From NCBI GenBank assembly GCA_025355965.1, contig JANXYR010000075.1:70712-132083 (forward strand): DNA of 61,372 bases, in the 5' to 3' direction. The notes under the pieces were generated by a model. It was not told where the DNA came from and searched no databases. It worked only from the letters and a program-made list of their open reading frames with translations. Below are positions 1-9,514 of this stretch, in pieces (the stretch's first letter is position 1; every line of letters begins with the position of its first letter). Origin of the DNA: Geobacteraceae bacterium. GTDB lineage: Bacteria > Desulfobacterota > Desulfuromonadia > Geobacterales > Pseudopelobacteraceae. A program made the position numbers and the translations under genes.

Positions 1-420
1 AAGATCAGGGATGGGTTCAGATATCTGGCGTACGCACCGATAGTCTTTGTCTCCGCTAAAACCGGTCAGCGAACCGGAAAGATTATTGAGACGGTTGATG
101 AAGTTATGGAACAGTACTGCCGTCGAGTAACTACATCGGAACTGGTACATGTGTTTACTGATGCAATTGAATCCCACCATGCCCCTCTGTCTCACGGTCG
201 CCGGGTAAAATTTTATTTTGCCACCCAGGTTGCGACCAGGCCGCCATCCTTTGTTATTTTTACAAATCAGCCCGAGAATATTCATTATTCATATGAACGA
301 TACCTTATCAATAAATTCCGTGAAGCCTTTGGTTTCGACGGTGTTCCCTTGCGGTTGATGTTCCGCGGAAGGGATAAAACTGATACTTCCCGCAAGCCGG
401 GAGCTGATCGCTCAAAATAA
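1..420 (+). CDS. der: GTPase Der (EngA), C-terminal part only
   Basis: This is the 3' end of a gene that begins before the window; the reading frame is open from base 1. The visible 139 residues cover the end of the second GTPase domain, including a VSAKTG stretch that matches the G5 motif. The C-terminal KH-like RNA-binding domain of Der follows, with the typical [13 protein letters not shown] segment and a basic tail. Der is a double GTPase that acts in late assembly of the 50S ribosomal subunit. The next gene starts 132 bp downstream after an AT-rich gap, so der probably ends its own transcription unit. Identification rests on the KH-like domain and is firm; the catalytic domains are outside the window. 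Confidence 0.93.
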   Translation, partial: KIRDGFRYLAYAPIVFVSAKTGQRTGKIIETVDEVMEQYCRRVTTSELVHVFTDAIESHHAPLSHGRRVKFYFATQVATRPPSFVIFTNQPENIHYSYERYLINKFREAFGFDGVPLRLMFRGRDKTDTSRKPGADRSK

Positions 421-552
421 CCTTTAAAGGCTTTACTTGACTCCATTGTTGCGATATATTTTGTCAGTTTTTATTCCCCCCATGTAATCTAAAGTTGCTC
501 GAGTCTCAACCTGAGCTTCTAAGATGAGTACAACGCAGATGGATTGTGACTA

Positions 553-2223
553 ATGAGCCTAGCAGGTAACCTCGAAGAACTCGGACTTGGCGAGATTTTA
601 CAGATTGTCAGTCTTAGTAGAAAAACCGGCGTCCTTTTCCTTAGTAGCAAGGGAAGGGATGGTTCGGTTTTTTTTCGTAATGGCCAGGTAGTACGGGCCG
701 TTTCAAGCGCCTATCAGCAGAGCCTTGGTGATGTGCTTATTCAAAAAGGCGTCATTGATCTGGCTGTGCTGCGCAAGTCTCTTGCTTTTCAGCAGGAGCA
801 CGGTTTTCGTGAACGCCTTGGGGTAATACTTGTGAAAAACTTTGGTGTTTTGCAAGATGTTATTGAAGTGGTGGTTCGGGAACAAATTGAAAATGTTGTA
901 TACTCGCTGTTTGCTTGGGCAGAAGGTACATTCAGGTTTGAAGTTCAGAGTTCTATTGAAATAGTTGATGGCATAAAAATGGATCCTCTTCAGTTCATAC
1001 TGGATAATGGTTTGAATCCACAATTCCTCGCCATGGAAGGGACCAGAATAATTGAAGAGAAACGTAACATATCAGAAACTGGGTTTATCGGAGATGATTC
1101 TTCTGAAGATGACGGGGATTTTTCATTTGATCTGATAGATGGTTCAAATGAACTATCATTGGCGCAGCACTCAGTTCAGCAACCGGTTGTTATTGTAGAC
1201 GATGATGGGCCGACACTGAGGAATATTGCTGATGGGCTTTCAGAAAAGGGTTTTGTCGTTCATGCCATGACACGTAGCGAAGAAACTCTTATAAAGGTCG
1301 ATTCTCTGTATCGAGGGGGTGAAAGACCGACTGTTCTGATTGATCTGATTATGCCAAAAATGGATGGGTCGGGCGTACTGGGTGGTGTTGAACTCCTGGA
1401 ACTTCTGCATAGCAACTTTAAAGATCTGCAGCTGATAATAATGACTGACTATCATAACGCCGAGGCTGAGAAAAAAATCAGTGAACTTGGCTATTCTTTT
1501 ATCATCAAACCCCGGCGGGTCGAAATTGGCACCGCTGTAATCATGGACAGCTTTCTTACTCAAGTCACTCATGTCATCAGTCAATCCTCAGACGCAAAAA
1601 TTACCGGAGAGTGGCAGGACCGTTTCAATCTGGGTGATGAACTTCGAATTGAAATGGGTGAAGATGATGACATGCCGCGTGCAGAAGAATCCCATCAGCT
1701 AAGTGGTGGTTTTTCTTTATTGCGCGGTATGCTTGAAGAATTGAATAACCCTGAACTGCAAGGTGGAGTGCTGCTGCTGGTTCTTCGTTTTGCTTCCGAA
1801 TTCATAAACAGGGCCATTATCTTTACCATAAACGACCAAGTCATTTCCGGTTTTGGGCAATTTGGCATAACTGGCAACACAATCAGCGGTGATGAGCGGG
1901 TACGCGCGATTCATTTTCCACAAGAGTCCGGTTCAATGTTTGATGAACCACTTAGAACCTGTCAGCCACATAAATTTTCACCTAACCCTACTCCTGTAGA
2001 TTCTTATCTGTTTGAACAATTGGGTGGAGGTATCCCTACTGAGGTATTTATAGGACCGCTGATCAGCCAGTCTAAAGTCATCGGGTTTCTATACGGCGAC
2101 AACCTCCCTGATAAAAAACCTATTGGTGACGTAGAACAACTGGCTATTTTTCTGGCTCAGGCAGGGATTTCAATAGAAAAGTCATTATTACAACGTCAAC
2201 TGGATGAAAGGATCATCACGTGA
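553..2223 (+). CDS. PATAN (DUF4388)-receiver-GAF-like signalling protein
   Basis: This 556-residue cytoplasmic protein opens the chemosensory operon. Residues 1-130 form a PATAN/DUF4388 domain (GNLEELGLGEILQIVSLSRK, then a LGDVLIQKGVI-type helix motif). An acidic linker follows. Residues about 210-330 form a response-regulator receiver that keeps the acidic cluster VDDDG, the acceptor Asp near residue 264 in IDLIMPKMDG, and the lysine in IIKPRR, so phosphorylation by the CheA downstream is plausible. The C-terminal 170 residues look like a GAF-type sensory fold. The stop codon overlaps the GTG start of the CheY gene by 4 bp. A paralogue of the same architecture lies at 51079-52833. The role is inferred: PATAN proteins are widespread in Geobacter and Myxococcus signalling, and their output is mostly unknown. 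Confidence 0.85.
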   Translation: MSLAGNLEELGLGEILQIVSLSRKTGVLFLSSKGRDGSVFFRNGQVVRAVSSAYQQSLGDVLIQKGVIDLAVLRKSLAFQQEHGFRERLGVILVKNFGVLQDVIEVVVREQIENVVYSLFAWAEGTFRFEVQSSIEIVDGIKMDPLQFILDNGLNPQFLAMEGTRIIEEKRNISETGFIGDDSSEDDGDFSFDLIDGSNELSLAQHSVQQPVVIVDDDGPTLRNIADGLSEKGFVVHAMTRSEETLIKVDSLYRGGERPTVLIDLIMPKMDGSGVLGGVELLELLHSNFKDLQLIIMTDYHNAEAEKKISELGYSFIIKPRRVEIGTAVIMDSFLTQVTHVISQSSDAKITGEWQDRFNLGDELRIEMGEDDDMPRAEESHQLSGGFSLLRGMLEELNNPELQGGVLLLVLRFASEFINRAIIFTINDQVISGFGQFGITGNTISGDERVRAIHFPQESGSMFDEPLRTCQPHKFSPNPTPVDSYLFEQLGGGIPTEVFIGPLISQSKVIGFLYGDNLPDKKPIGDVEQLAIFLAQAGISIEKSLLQRQLDERIIT

Positions 2224-2600
2224 GTGCCAAAACCATTTTGATTGCCGATGACTCGGCAACAATGCGTGCCATGTTGGTTACTATTGTTGAAGGTCTAGGT
2301 GATTATAATATTGTAGAGGCCTCCAGTGGTTTTGAGGCGCTGCGACTGCTGCCCAGAGATCATGTTGACCTGATAATGACGGATATAAATATGCCTGATA
2401 TCAACGGACTTGAGCTTATTAGTTATCTGCGCAGTAACTTGAATTATAAAAACATCCCGGTTTTTATTATTTCAACGGAATGTAGTGAAAAGGATATTGA
2501 AAAAGGTAAACAGTTAGGTGCTGACGAATATGTGGTTAAACCTTTTTTACCTGAAACTATCCAGCAATTAGTAAATCTGTATTTGAATAAAACTCCCTGA
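2220..2600 (+). CDS. CheY-like single-domain response regulator
   Basis: This is a 126-residue stand-alone receiver domain. The acidic pair D10-D11, the phospho-acceptor D55 (TDINMPDINGL), a switch Thr/Ser region (FIISTE) and the conserved lysine in VVKPF are all present, so it should be a functional phosphorylation target. No output domain follows, as in CheY. It starts with GTG inside the stop of the PATAN gene (GTGA overlap), which indicates translational coupling. CheA follows 23 bp downstream and is the expected phosphodonor. There is no FliM or motor gene nearby, so whether it controls a flagellar motor, pili or another output cannot be read from the sequence. Confidence 0.92.
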   Translation: MSAKTILIADDSATMRAMLVTIVEGLGDYNIVEASSGFEALRLLPRDHVDLIMTDINMPDINGLELISYLRSNLNYKNIPVFIISTECSEKDIEKGKQLGADEYVVKPFLPETIQQLVNLYLNKTP

Positions 2601-2623
2601 CAGCTGTTTTAGGTGCTTAAATA

Positions 2624-4744
2624 ATGAGTGAACAGACCGCCACACATACCAAAGCTATTCAGGATTTTCTTGCTGAAGCGGAGGAGATTGTCGAACAGCT
2701 AGGCTCTGAATTGGCAGATCTCTCTGATATGGTAGAGAGTGGTGAATTGAATCCTGATGTCCTTAACTCTATTTTCAGAGGAGCCCATTCCCTTAAGGGG
2801 TTGGCAGGGATGTTCGGCTTTAGTGATATCGCCGAGCTTTCTCACAATATGGAAAATCTGCTTGACTGGCTAAGACTTGGAAAGTTGAATCTTACGCAAA
2901 AACTTATGGCAGTATTATTCGATGCCCACGAGCTGTTGAGTTCTCTCGTTCGATTGCTTTCTTCAGACGAAGTTACATCCAAGGCACAGGAAATTGCGGC
3001 ATGCGTTGCCAAAATAAATGCCTGTCTTGCCCCACCGGAAAAACAGAGTTGCGTGTCACCTTTGGAGTCCCTTGGTCTTCCCGATACGATACTCAGTGCT
3101 TTGACGGAATACGAAGAGCATCGCCTGAAAGATAACCTGGATAAAGGGCGAACAATCTTCAATATACATACATCTTTTGACCTTACCACTTTTGATACAG
3201 ATTTATCTGCAGTTACTGATGTATTGAAGGGGTGTGGAGAAGTTATCAGTACATTGCCTAGTGTTGGAGAAAATGTTGAGACTAATATTGATTTTGAAAT
3301 TCTTTTTGGTTCAAAACGCACACTTGAAGAGTTAAAGACTGCTGTTGAACGTGATAGCGTCTCGGTTGTCCAACTTGGTCCCAATTCAGTAACTGAAAAA
3401 TCATCTCCCACCTCAATACCTTTTCCTTCCAGTATTACCAAACCAGCTGTTGATGAAGGACTACCGGTCGTTGTAGCAACCGGTACGCAATCTCCAGCCG
3501 ATTCCACGGTGATGATTGCGACACCATTATCAGAGGACTCTTCTCTCAGCGCCAAAAGCATGAGTCGGACGGTTCGTGTTGATATCAGCAAGCTTGATGA
3601 ATTGATGAATATCGTTGGTGAACTTGTTCTCGCTAACTCGACTATTTCCGGCGTTACCACCAGAATGCGCAATGAAGGATATTCGTGTCTGGCTATTGAG
3701 CTGGGTAAGGCTGCTAAAGGGCTTGAGCGCAAGCTTTCTGATCTCCAAAAAGGGGTTATGGAGATCCGTATGATACCTATCGGGCAATTGTACGAGAAGA
3801 TGTCTCGAATTGTTCGTAAAATATCACGTGAACAGGGTAAACGTGTTGACCTCAAATTTTTCGGAGCTGATACGGAACTGGATAAACTGATCGTTGAAGA
3901 CATCTCTGATCCAATGATGCATATAATTCGCAACGCCATCGATCACGGTATTGAGTCGCGAGACGTGCGTACGGCACAGGGCAAGAATGAAAAAGGTACC
4001 ATTCGGATTTCATCTTATCAAAAAGGAAATCACGTTGTTATTGAAATCGAGGATGATGGCGGTGGCATTGATATTGATAAGGTAAAAAACAAGGCGTTGC
4101 AAAAGGGTTTAGTGAGTGACATCAGTACGGTAACTGATCGAGAAGCAATTGATTTTATTTTTCTGCCCGGTTTTTCAACTAATGAAATTGTTAGTGAGGT
4201 TTCCGGGAGAGGTGTCGGGATGGATGTTGTCAAAAACAACATCTCGGCTGTCTCTGGAATGGTTGATATCGAGACGCGGAAGGGTGAAGGTAGCCGCTTC
4301 ATTATAACCTTGCCAATTACACTGGCTATTATCAAGGCCCTAATAATAGGTTGCAGTGGCAGAACCTATGCCCTGCCGATCACATCAGTTCTTGAATCGC
4401 TGATAATGACAGACAAGGATATTATGACTGTTGAGCGCAAAGAGGTCATTCAACTCCGTGAATCAACTTTGCCTCTTCTGAGACTCAACCATTATTTTGA
4501 CATTAATAGTAGTAATGAGCCTCCGGAAGAATTTTATGTTGTCGTGGTCGGAGTGGCAGAAAAGCGTCTTGGACTTGCCGTTGATAATTTATTTTGTCAG
4601 CAGGATATTGTAATAAAACCTCTGGGAGAGTCATTTAAAAAGTTCCGTGGAATTTCTGGCGCTGCAGATCTTGGAGACCAACGGACAATTCTTGTTTTGG
4701 ACATCGGCGGAATAATCAATGAAACGATGCGTTCCGGGAGCTGA
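2624..4744 (+). CDS. cheA: Chemotaxis histidine kinase CheA
   Basis: This 706-residue hybrid-free CheA autophosphorylates and passes phosphate to receiver proteins. The N-terminal Hpt (P1) domain carries the phospho-accepting H55 in FRGAHSLKGLAGMFGF. A long, poorly conserved Ser/Thr/Pro-rich linker (about residues 130-310) follows. Next come the P3 dimerisation helices (RVDISKLDELMNIVGELVL), the P4 ATPase domain with N box (HIIRNAIDHGIE), G1 (DDGGGID) and G2 (SGRGVGMDVV) motifs, and a C-terminal CheW-like P5 domain. A CheY-binding P2 domain is not obvious in the linker. CheA sits between the CheY gene and the ExeA-like ATPase, 5 bp from the latter. Confidence 0.96.
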   Translation: MSEQTATHTKAIQDFLAEAEEIVEQLGSELADLSDMVESGELNPDVLNSIFRGAHSLKGLAGMFGFSDIAELSHNMENLLDWLRLGKLNLTQKLMAVLFDAHELLSSLVRLLSSDEVTSKAQEIAACVAKINACLAPPEKQSCVSPLESLGLPDTILSALTEYEEHRLKDNLDKGRTIFNIHTSFDLTTFDTDLSAVTDVLKGCGEVISTLPSVGENVETNIDFEILFGSKRTLEELKTAVERDSVSVVQLGPNSVTEKSSPTSIPFPSSITKPAVDEGLPVVVATGTQSPADSTVMIATPLSEDSSLSAKSMSRTVRVDISKLDELMNIVGELVLANSTISGVTTRMRNEGYSCLAIELGKAAKGLERKLSDLQKGVMEIRMIPIGQLYEKMSRIVRKISREQGKRVDLKFFGADTELDKLIVEDISDPMMHIIRNAIDHGIESRDVRTAQGKNEKGTIRISSYQKGNHVVIEIEDDGGGIDIDKVKNKALQKGLVSDISTVTDREAIDFIFLPGFSTNEIVSEVSGRGVGMDVVKNNISAVSGMVDIETRKGEGSRFIITLPITLAIIKALIIGCSGRTYALPITSVLESLIMTDKDIMTVERKEVIQLRESTLPLLRLNHYFDINSSNEPPEEFYVVVVGVAEKRLGLAVDNLFCQQDIVIKPLGESFKKFRGISGAADLGDQRTILVLDIGGIINETMRSGS

Positions 4745-4749
4745 TATAT

Positions 4750-5550
4750 ATGTATAAGCGCTATTTCGGCTTCAAGGAAAAACCATTCAGTAAAACCCCT
4801 GATCCCCGGTTTCTTTTTTTGAGTCGTGGCCACGAAGAAGCACTTGCCCGTCTTGAGTTTGTTGTTGAAGAACGTGAGCTTGCTGTTTTAACTGGAGAAA
4901 TAGGCTGCGGGAAAACTACTCTATCTCGGGCTTTGATGGATCGCCTCGGCCCACGTTTCCGTTTTTGTTATATTATTAATCCGCGTTTGAATGCGATTGA
5001 ATTCCTGCGAACTATTGCCAGAATTCTTGAAGTTGAACAACCGGCTGACGCCAAGGACACACTGATTGACCAGATACACACCGCCGTATACTCGCTGAAT
5101 CAACGGGATATCTGCCCGGTTCTGGTGATTGATGAAGCCCAGATGATTACTGATGCTGAGGTGTTTGATGAGATCAGGCTTCTGACTAACTTTCAGCTGG
5201 ATGACCGCAATTTGCTTGGTGTTGTCATTATGGGACAGCCGGAATTGCGACCGATGATGGCATCTTGTCGTTTCGAACCTCTGAGGCAGCGAATTTCGCT
5301 TCATTACCACCTGAAACCTTTGTCGCCGGATGAAATAATGGAATATCTTGATTTCAGGCTTGAGGCAGCGGGTGGGGCTCCAGGCCTGTTCACGCCGGAT
5401 GCCGTTCAACGCATTCATGAATTAAGCGGTGGGGTACCACGCAAAATTAATTCCATGGCAACCAATGCTCTGCTGGTCGCATATGGATGCGACGCCGCAC
5501 TGATTGATTCGAATATAATAAACGAAATTAAAGATGAATTGATGATGTAG
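4750..5550 (+). CDS. ExeA/GspA-like AAA ATPase inside the che operon
   Basis: This 266-residue AAA-type ATPase begins MYKRYFGFKEKPFSKTPDP, the hallmark start of ExeA/GspA-family ATPases. It carries Walker A (GEIGCGKTT, about residues 50-58) and Walker B (VLVIDEAQM, about residue 125), followed by the family's RQRISLHYHL region. It stops after the ATPase and lid. The membrane segment and peptidoglycan-binding domain of classical ExeA, both present in the paralogue at 39933-41606, are missing, so it should be a soluble cytoplasmic protein. It lies 5 bp after cheA and 11 bp before cheW and is clearly co-transcribed. ExeA-family ATPases are known from type II secretion and from transposon target selection (TniB/MuB-like relatives). 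A role with chemosensory proteins is inference only. Confidence 0.85.
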   Translation: MYKRYFGFKEKPFSKTPDPRFLFLSRGHEEALARLEFVVEERELAVLTGEIGCGKTTLSRALMDRLGPRFRFCYIINPRLNAIEFLRTIARILEVEQPADAKDTLIDQIHTAVYSLNQRDICPVLVIDEAQMITDAEVFDEIRLLTNFQLDDRNLLGVVIMGQPELRPMMASCRFEPLRQRISLHYHLKPLSPDEIMEYLDFRLEAAGGAPGLFTPDAVQRIHELSGGVPRKINSMATNALLVAYGCDAALIDSNIINEIKDELMM

Positions 5551-5561
5551 GTGGTACTAAT

Positions 5562-6326
5562 ATGGATCTCGCAAAAATAAGAAAAAAGTCTTTACAAACA
5601 GTTGATGAGCCTTGTGATGAGAGTACCACTATTCCTGCGTCTCTGCTTGAGCTGATAAATACGCTTGAAGCGGCCCCGGCTGCTACCATTTCTTCTGAGG
5701 TGGATTGTTTCCAGAAGGAGTCGTCTCCCACACCGGTAGTTTCCATGATGGCTGCAGCCCCGTCAATCAAAACAATAATTCCGGAACGAGGAACAGCGTG
5801 CACACCGCTGGAAGCGATTATTACCGGTAGAACTGCTTCAGGGTGCGATTATGAAACAATTCTTGCTGATGACGTAATTAGTGAAGTTGTTGCCGAAACT
5901 TGTCTTGAATTTCTCTGTTTTAGAGTTTCTGATGAAATTTATGGAATAAATATCATGGATATCAAGGAAATTATTAAACCGAGAGAGGTGACAGAGGTAC
6001 CTCGTGCGCCGGCGTTTGTTTCTGGAGTTCTTTCATTACGAGGTACAATAATTCCGATCATTGATATGCGTGTTCGGCTGGACTTGGCTCGTGCGGAACC
6101 CACAGGTAAGGAACGGATTGTTGTCATCAAAAATAATAATTCATTCAGCGGCCTGTTGGTTGATGAAGTGACTCAGGTTGTGCAGGTACAGCTGGATGCT
6201 GTCGAAGCGGCTCCTACTGTCCTGGATGGGATAGACCATGACTTTGTCAGTGGGCTTGGCCGTTATGAGGGACGATTGATAATAATTCTGAATTTGGAAA
6301 ATATTGCTGACATAAACATGTACTAA
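5562..6326 (+). CDS. cheW: CheW-like coupling protein with N-terminal extension
   Basis: This 254-residue protein has a CheW domain confined to about residues 110-254 (FLCFRVSDEIYGINIMDIKE, then VLSLRGTIIPIIDMRVRL). This SH3-like adaptor links chemoreceptors to CheA in arrays. About 110 extra N-terminal residues are Ala/Pro/Thr/Ser-rich and look disordered; normal CheW proteins are about 150-170 residues. A second, minimal CheW gene follows 9 bp downstream. Having two CheW versions in one operon suggests different partners, perhaps the receptor side and the ATPase or HEAT side, but that is inference. Confidence 0.9.
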   Translation: MDLAKIRKKSLQTVDEPCDESTTIPASLLELINTLEAAPAATISSEVDCFQKESSPTPVVSMMAAAPSIKTIIPERGTACTPLEAIITGRTASGCDYETILADDVISEVVAETCLEFLCFRVSDEIYGINIMDIKEIIKPREVTEVPRAPAFVSGVLSLRGTIIPIIDMRVRLDLARAEPTGKERIVVIKNNNSFSGLLVDEVTQVVQVQLDAVEAAPTVLDGIDHDFVSGLGRYEGRLIIILNLENIADINMY

Positions 6327-6335
6327 AAGGAACCG

Positions 6336-6794
6336 GTGAGTAGCATGGAAGGTATTACAACTAATATCCAGCTTGCCTGTTTTAGTCTCGGAGACAGGCT
6401 GTTTGCTGTTGATATCATGAGAATACGTGAGATTCTGGCCCCTCAGAAACTCTCACCGCTACCATGCTCTTCAGACCTGCTGGAGGGGGTTATTGATCTT
6501 CGCGGGTCAGTTGTTCCGGTAATGAACTTACGGAAGCGATTTGGCATGCCCGTTGATGACGGCGCGCATGTCGGAAAACTGCTGATTGTGTCTCTTGTCG
6601 GGCAATCACTGGCTCTGGCTGTTGACGAAGTCATTGAGGTTATTTCAGTGCCGGTTGAAGATATAAAACCACCAGTCCAGATGGCATCAGGGGCCGGGAT
6701 GGATTTTCTTTTAGGTGTATGTCTGTCAAATCACCGCGTCTTTATGATCCTGGATATTGATTCACTTCTTTGTAGCAATAAATATCAGGAGTAG
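6336..6794 (+). CDS. cheW: CheW-like coupling protein (short form)
   Basis: This 152-residue minimal CheW adaptor has the core motifs ACFSLGDRLFAVDIMRIRE and GVIDLRGSVVPVMNLRKRF. It starts with GTG at 6336, preceded by an AAAAGGAA purine stretch at the end of the upstream cheW; an internal ATG four codons in is less well placed. It would bridge CheA to receptors or, since no receptor gene is present here, to receptors encoded elsewhere. It is followed 7 bp later by the HEAT-repeat gene. Confidence 0.92.
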   Translation: MSSMEGITTNIQLACFSLGDRLFAVDIMRIREILAPQKLSPLPCSSDLLEGVIDLRGSVVPVMNLRKRFGMPVDDGAHVGKLLIVSLVGQSLALAVDEVIEVISVPVEDIKPPVQMASGAGMDFLLGVCLSNHRVFMILDIDSLLCSNKYQE

Positions 6795-6801
6795 TCAGGT
6801 A

Positions 6802-8631
6802 ATGAATATTCAAGATATCCGCTACGCTCTAAAATCAACTGATGAAGAAATTCGCAGATCTGCCGTGTATTCTTTGAGGAATATTCAGCACCATGACGCA
6901 CAAACTATTATATTTACTGCGATGGGTGACGAAAGCTGGCGGGTACGAAAAGAGGCAGTAGAGTGTTACGTTTATTCCAAGCCCGACCTTAGTTCTGTTG
7001 AACTCTTATTGGGTCTTCTTCGCAATGGAGATAACGCCGGATTAAGAAATTCAGCCGCAGAAACGGTCATTCGTCTAGGGTCTTCATCTGCATTACCGTT
7101 GATCAAAATGGCACAGGATCAAGATGCAGATGTACGCAAATTTGTTATTGATGCCATGGGGGCTATCTCTGATCCGGTTTTTGTTCCAGCACTATTACAG
7201 GCTCTGAATGATCCTGAGGTAAATGTTGCCTCAGCTGCAGCAGAGCAACTGGGTGCAATTGGCGACTCGGAAGCCTCAGAACATCTTATGCGGGCAATTT
7301 TAGCGCGAGATGAAGTGCTTTTTCGCTTTAGTGCGTTGGGGGCTTTAGGGCTTCTGGCAAAACCGGTTCAGGTACCGGAAGAGCTGATTAAACTTGCAGA
7401 TAAAGATATTCTCAGAAAGGCTGTTTTTGAATGTTTGGGAAACATTTCTGATGAAAGCTCATCCAAGCTGCTGTTGAATGGTTTTTCCTGTCGTCAGAAG
7501 AACTGTCGTGCCTCTGCTGTCAAGGCTATATATAAAATTTACGAGCGATCTTCGACAGAGTCACAGACAAAAATCCGTGAAATGCTCCAAATACTCAATA
7601 AAAATGACATTACTACAGGTTTGCTGGAACTATTCGGCAATCGTGATGTTGTATTGACGCAGGCCCTTCTTTGGATCAGTGAAGTATTGATGGATGCTAA
7701 ATTCATTCCGTTTTTGATTGAAGCGTATACCGACGAGCGCACTTCAAATGCCGCCCTTGCCGTTCTGAAAAGCTACGATGCTGAAGCGTTACATGAAATT
7801 ATTTCACGATATTCAAGCCTTGATGAGGTGAGTCGGAGTGCCCTCTGTATTCTGATTGCCGAGTGTGGTTATCCCGGTTTTAATGATGTAATTCATGAAG
7901 CGCTGAGTGACCATTCTGCGCAGGTTCGTAAATCTGCAGCGATGGCTGTCGGAAAACTTGGTCTGATCCAATCAGTACCCGACCTGATTTCTCTGATTGA
8001 CGATAGTGAAATACAAGTTTATTCGGCGGCTGTTTCCAGTTTACAGTCACTGATCAAAATAAGCAGTTCAACAATTCTTGCTGAAGTAATAAACTTTTGC
8101 TTATCCAAAAAGTCGCACCATCGAAAAGCTGCTGCACTTTTGCTGGCATCGCTAGGTGAACGGGATCGTTTGCTGCTATTGGTAAAAGATGAAGACCCGC
8201 AGGTTCGTAAAGCCGCAGTTTCTGCAATTGGTGACAACTGTGTTGAGGCTTCAACTTCGATGCTTGTACTTGCGCTGACAGATGAGGATCCTGATGTCCG
8301 AATTGCCGTTGCCGATGCCCTTGGACGTTTGTGTAATACAATGGCCCTTGATGCTCTTGAAGAAGCATTGAATGATCATGATGCCTGGGTACAGTCAGCT
8401 GTTCTGAAAGCCATTGCCAATATTGAAGCAGTACGGGCATTGTCAATTATTAAGAGTATTCATACCTCAGCTTCAGGTTTGTTAATGATTACGAGCTTAA
8501 AAATTCTCGAGGAAATCGGCGGCCCTGAAGCGGAACAAATTATCCGGTATGCTCTTCAAAACAGTGACCGGGACATTGCCAGGCAGGCTGCCAAGTCGCT
8601 AGAGCGCGTTATCGTAACTAAATCAATCTAG
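6802..8631 (+). CDS. HEAT-repeat (PBS-lyase-type) scaffold protein
   Basis: This 609-residue alpha-solenoid is made of repeated units of about 31 residues of the type D..VR..A..ALG.....; clear copies include DQDADVRKFVIDAMGAI, DHSAQVRKSAAMAVGKLG, DEDPQVRKAAVSAIGDN and DEDPDVRIAVADALGRL. The start at ATG 6802 is preferred because the frame's upstream ATG (6757) lies inside cheW. No enzyme motif or membrane segment is seen, so a protein-binding scaffold is likely. HEAT-repeat genes are recalled from other Geobacter and Myxococcus chemosensory clusters. It is co-transcribed, with 7 bp to cheR. Confidence 0.88.
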   Translation: MNIQDIRYALKSTDEEIRRSAVYSLRNIQHHDAQTIIFTAMGDESWRVRKEAVECYVYSKPDLSSVELLLGLLRNGDNAGLRNSAAETVIRLGSSSALPLIKMAQDQDADVRKFVIDAMGAISDPVFVPALLQALNDPEVNVASAAAEQLGAIGDSEASEHLMRAILARDEVLFRFSALGALGLLAKPVQVPEELIKLADKDILRKAVFECLGNISDESSSKLLLNGFSCRQKNCRASAVKAIYKIYERSSTESQTKIREMLQILNKNDITTGLLELFGNRDVVLTQALLWISEVLMDAKFIPFLIEAYTDERTSNAALAVLKSYDAEALHEIISRYSSLDEVSRSALCILIAECGYPGFNDVIHEALSDHSAQVRKSAAMAVGKLGLIQSVPDLISLIDDSEIQVYSAAVSSLQSLIKISSSTILAEVINFCLSKKSHHRKAAALLLASLGERDRLLLLVKDEDPQVRKAAVSAIGDNCVEASTSMLVLALTDEDPDVRIAVADALGRLCNTMALDALEEALNDHDAWVQSAVLKAIANIEAVRALSIIKSIHTSASGLLMITSLKILEEIGGPEAEQIIRYALQNSDRDIARQAAKSLERVIVTKSI

Positions 8632-8638
8632 GCTGTTC

Positions 8639-9514
8639 ATGACGTTCTCTATCACACACGAGCATATGTCTGACGATGAATTTCTACTTTTGCGGGACTG
8701 CATCTACGGGCATTGTGGAATATATTTTGATCAGGATTCAAAATATATTCTTGAAAAGCGTCTTTCTCACCGCCTGAAGGATCTGAATCTCTCCACTTTT
8801 TATGACTACTATCATTATTTAAAGTTTAACCGTAATAAAGAGCAAGAACTCATGGATATCATGGATGTTCTTACTACAAATGAAACATATTTTTTTCGTG
8901 AGTCGTTTCAGCTGAAAGCTTTTACTGATGAAATAATTCCGGAATTGATCAAAAGTAAAGCAGCTAGCGGGAGCCGCTCCCTGAGGATCTGGAGTGCCGG
9001 TTGCTCAACAGGAGAAGAACCGTATACCATTGCGATGCTGTTGAGTAATATTCCAAGCTTGTCCGGATGGAAAATTGAAATTATAGGTACCGACATCAGT
9101 CAAAAAGTTCTGCAACATGCGCGTCGTGCTGTGTATGGTAAATCCTCTTTTAGGGCGACTGAAGAAAGTGACATGCGCCGTTTTTTTCATCAGCAAGTTG
9201 ACGGATATAAAGTAAAAGATTCTATCCGGGAGTTAGTAACAATCAGTCATCTCAACCTTTTTGATACAAATCGCTTGACCATGCTCGGTAAGGTAGACAT
9301 TGTTTTTTGTCGTAATGTTATTATTTATTTTGATAAAGCAGCTAAAAAGCGCGTAATTGAATCATTCCACTCAGCACTTTATGACGGAGGTTTTCTCCTG
9401 CTAGGCCACTCTGAATCCCTAATGAATATCACTACAATGTTCATGCTCCGTCACTTCAAAAACGACATGATCTATCAAAAACCCGATCGTTTTTCATCGG
9501 GGGTGTCTCTATGA
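8639..9514 (+). CDS. cheR: Chemoreceptor glutamate methyltransferase CheR
   Basis: This 291-residue S-adenosylmethionine-dependent methyltransferase should methylate glutamates on chemoreceptors. An N-terminal helical domain (about residues 10-80) is followed by the Rossmann domain with SAM motif IWSAGCSTGEEPYTIAM and the VFCRNVIIYFD motif. There is no C-terminal TPR extension. The end overlaps the cheB start by 4 bp (ATGA). The presence of both CheR and CheB implies an adaptation circuit acting on receptors encoded outside the window, because no receptor gene is in this cluster. Confidence 0.95.
   Translation: MTFSITHEHMSDDEFLLLRDCIYGHCGIYFDQDSKYILEKRLSHRLKDLNLSTFYDYYHYLKFNRNKEQELMDIMDVLTTNETYFFRESFQLKAFTDEIIPELIKSKAASGSRSLRIWSAGCSTGEEPYTIAMLLSNIPSLSGWKIEIIGTDISQKVLQHARRAVYGKSSFRATEESDMRRFFHQQVDGYKVKDSIRELVTISHLNLFDTNRLTMLGKVDIVFCRNVIIYFDKAAKKRVIESFHSALYDGGFLLLGHSESLMNITTMFMLRHFKNDMIYQKPDRFSSGVSL

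Noticed and set aside
2842..3939. Long minus-strand open frame (365 codons) inside cheA
   Set aside because: It lies fully antisense to a clear CheA, has Ser/Arg-rich composition typical of shadow frames and no ribosome binding site.
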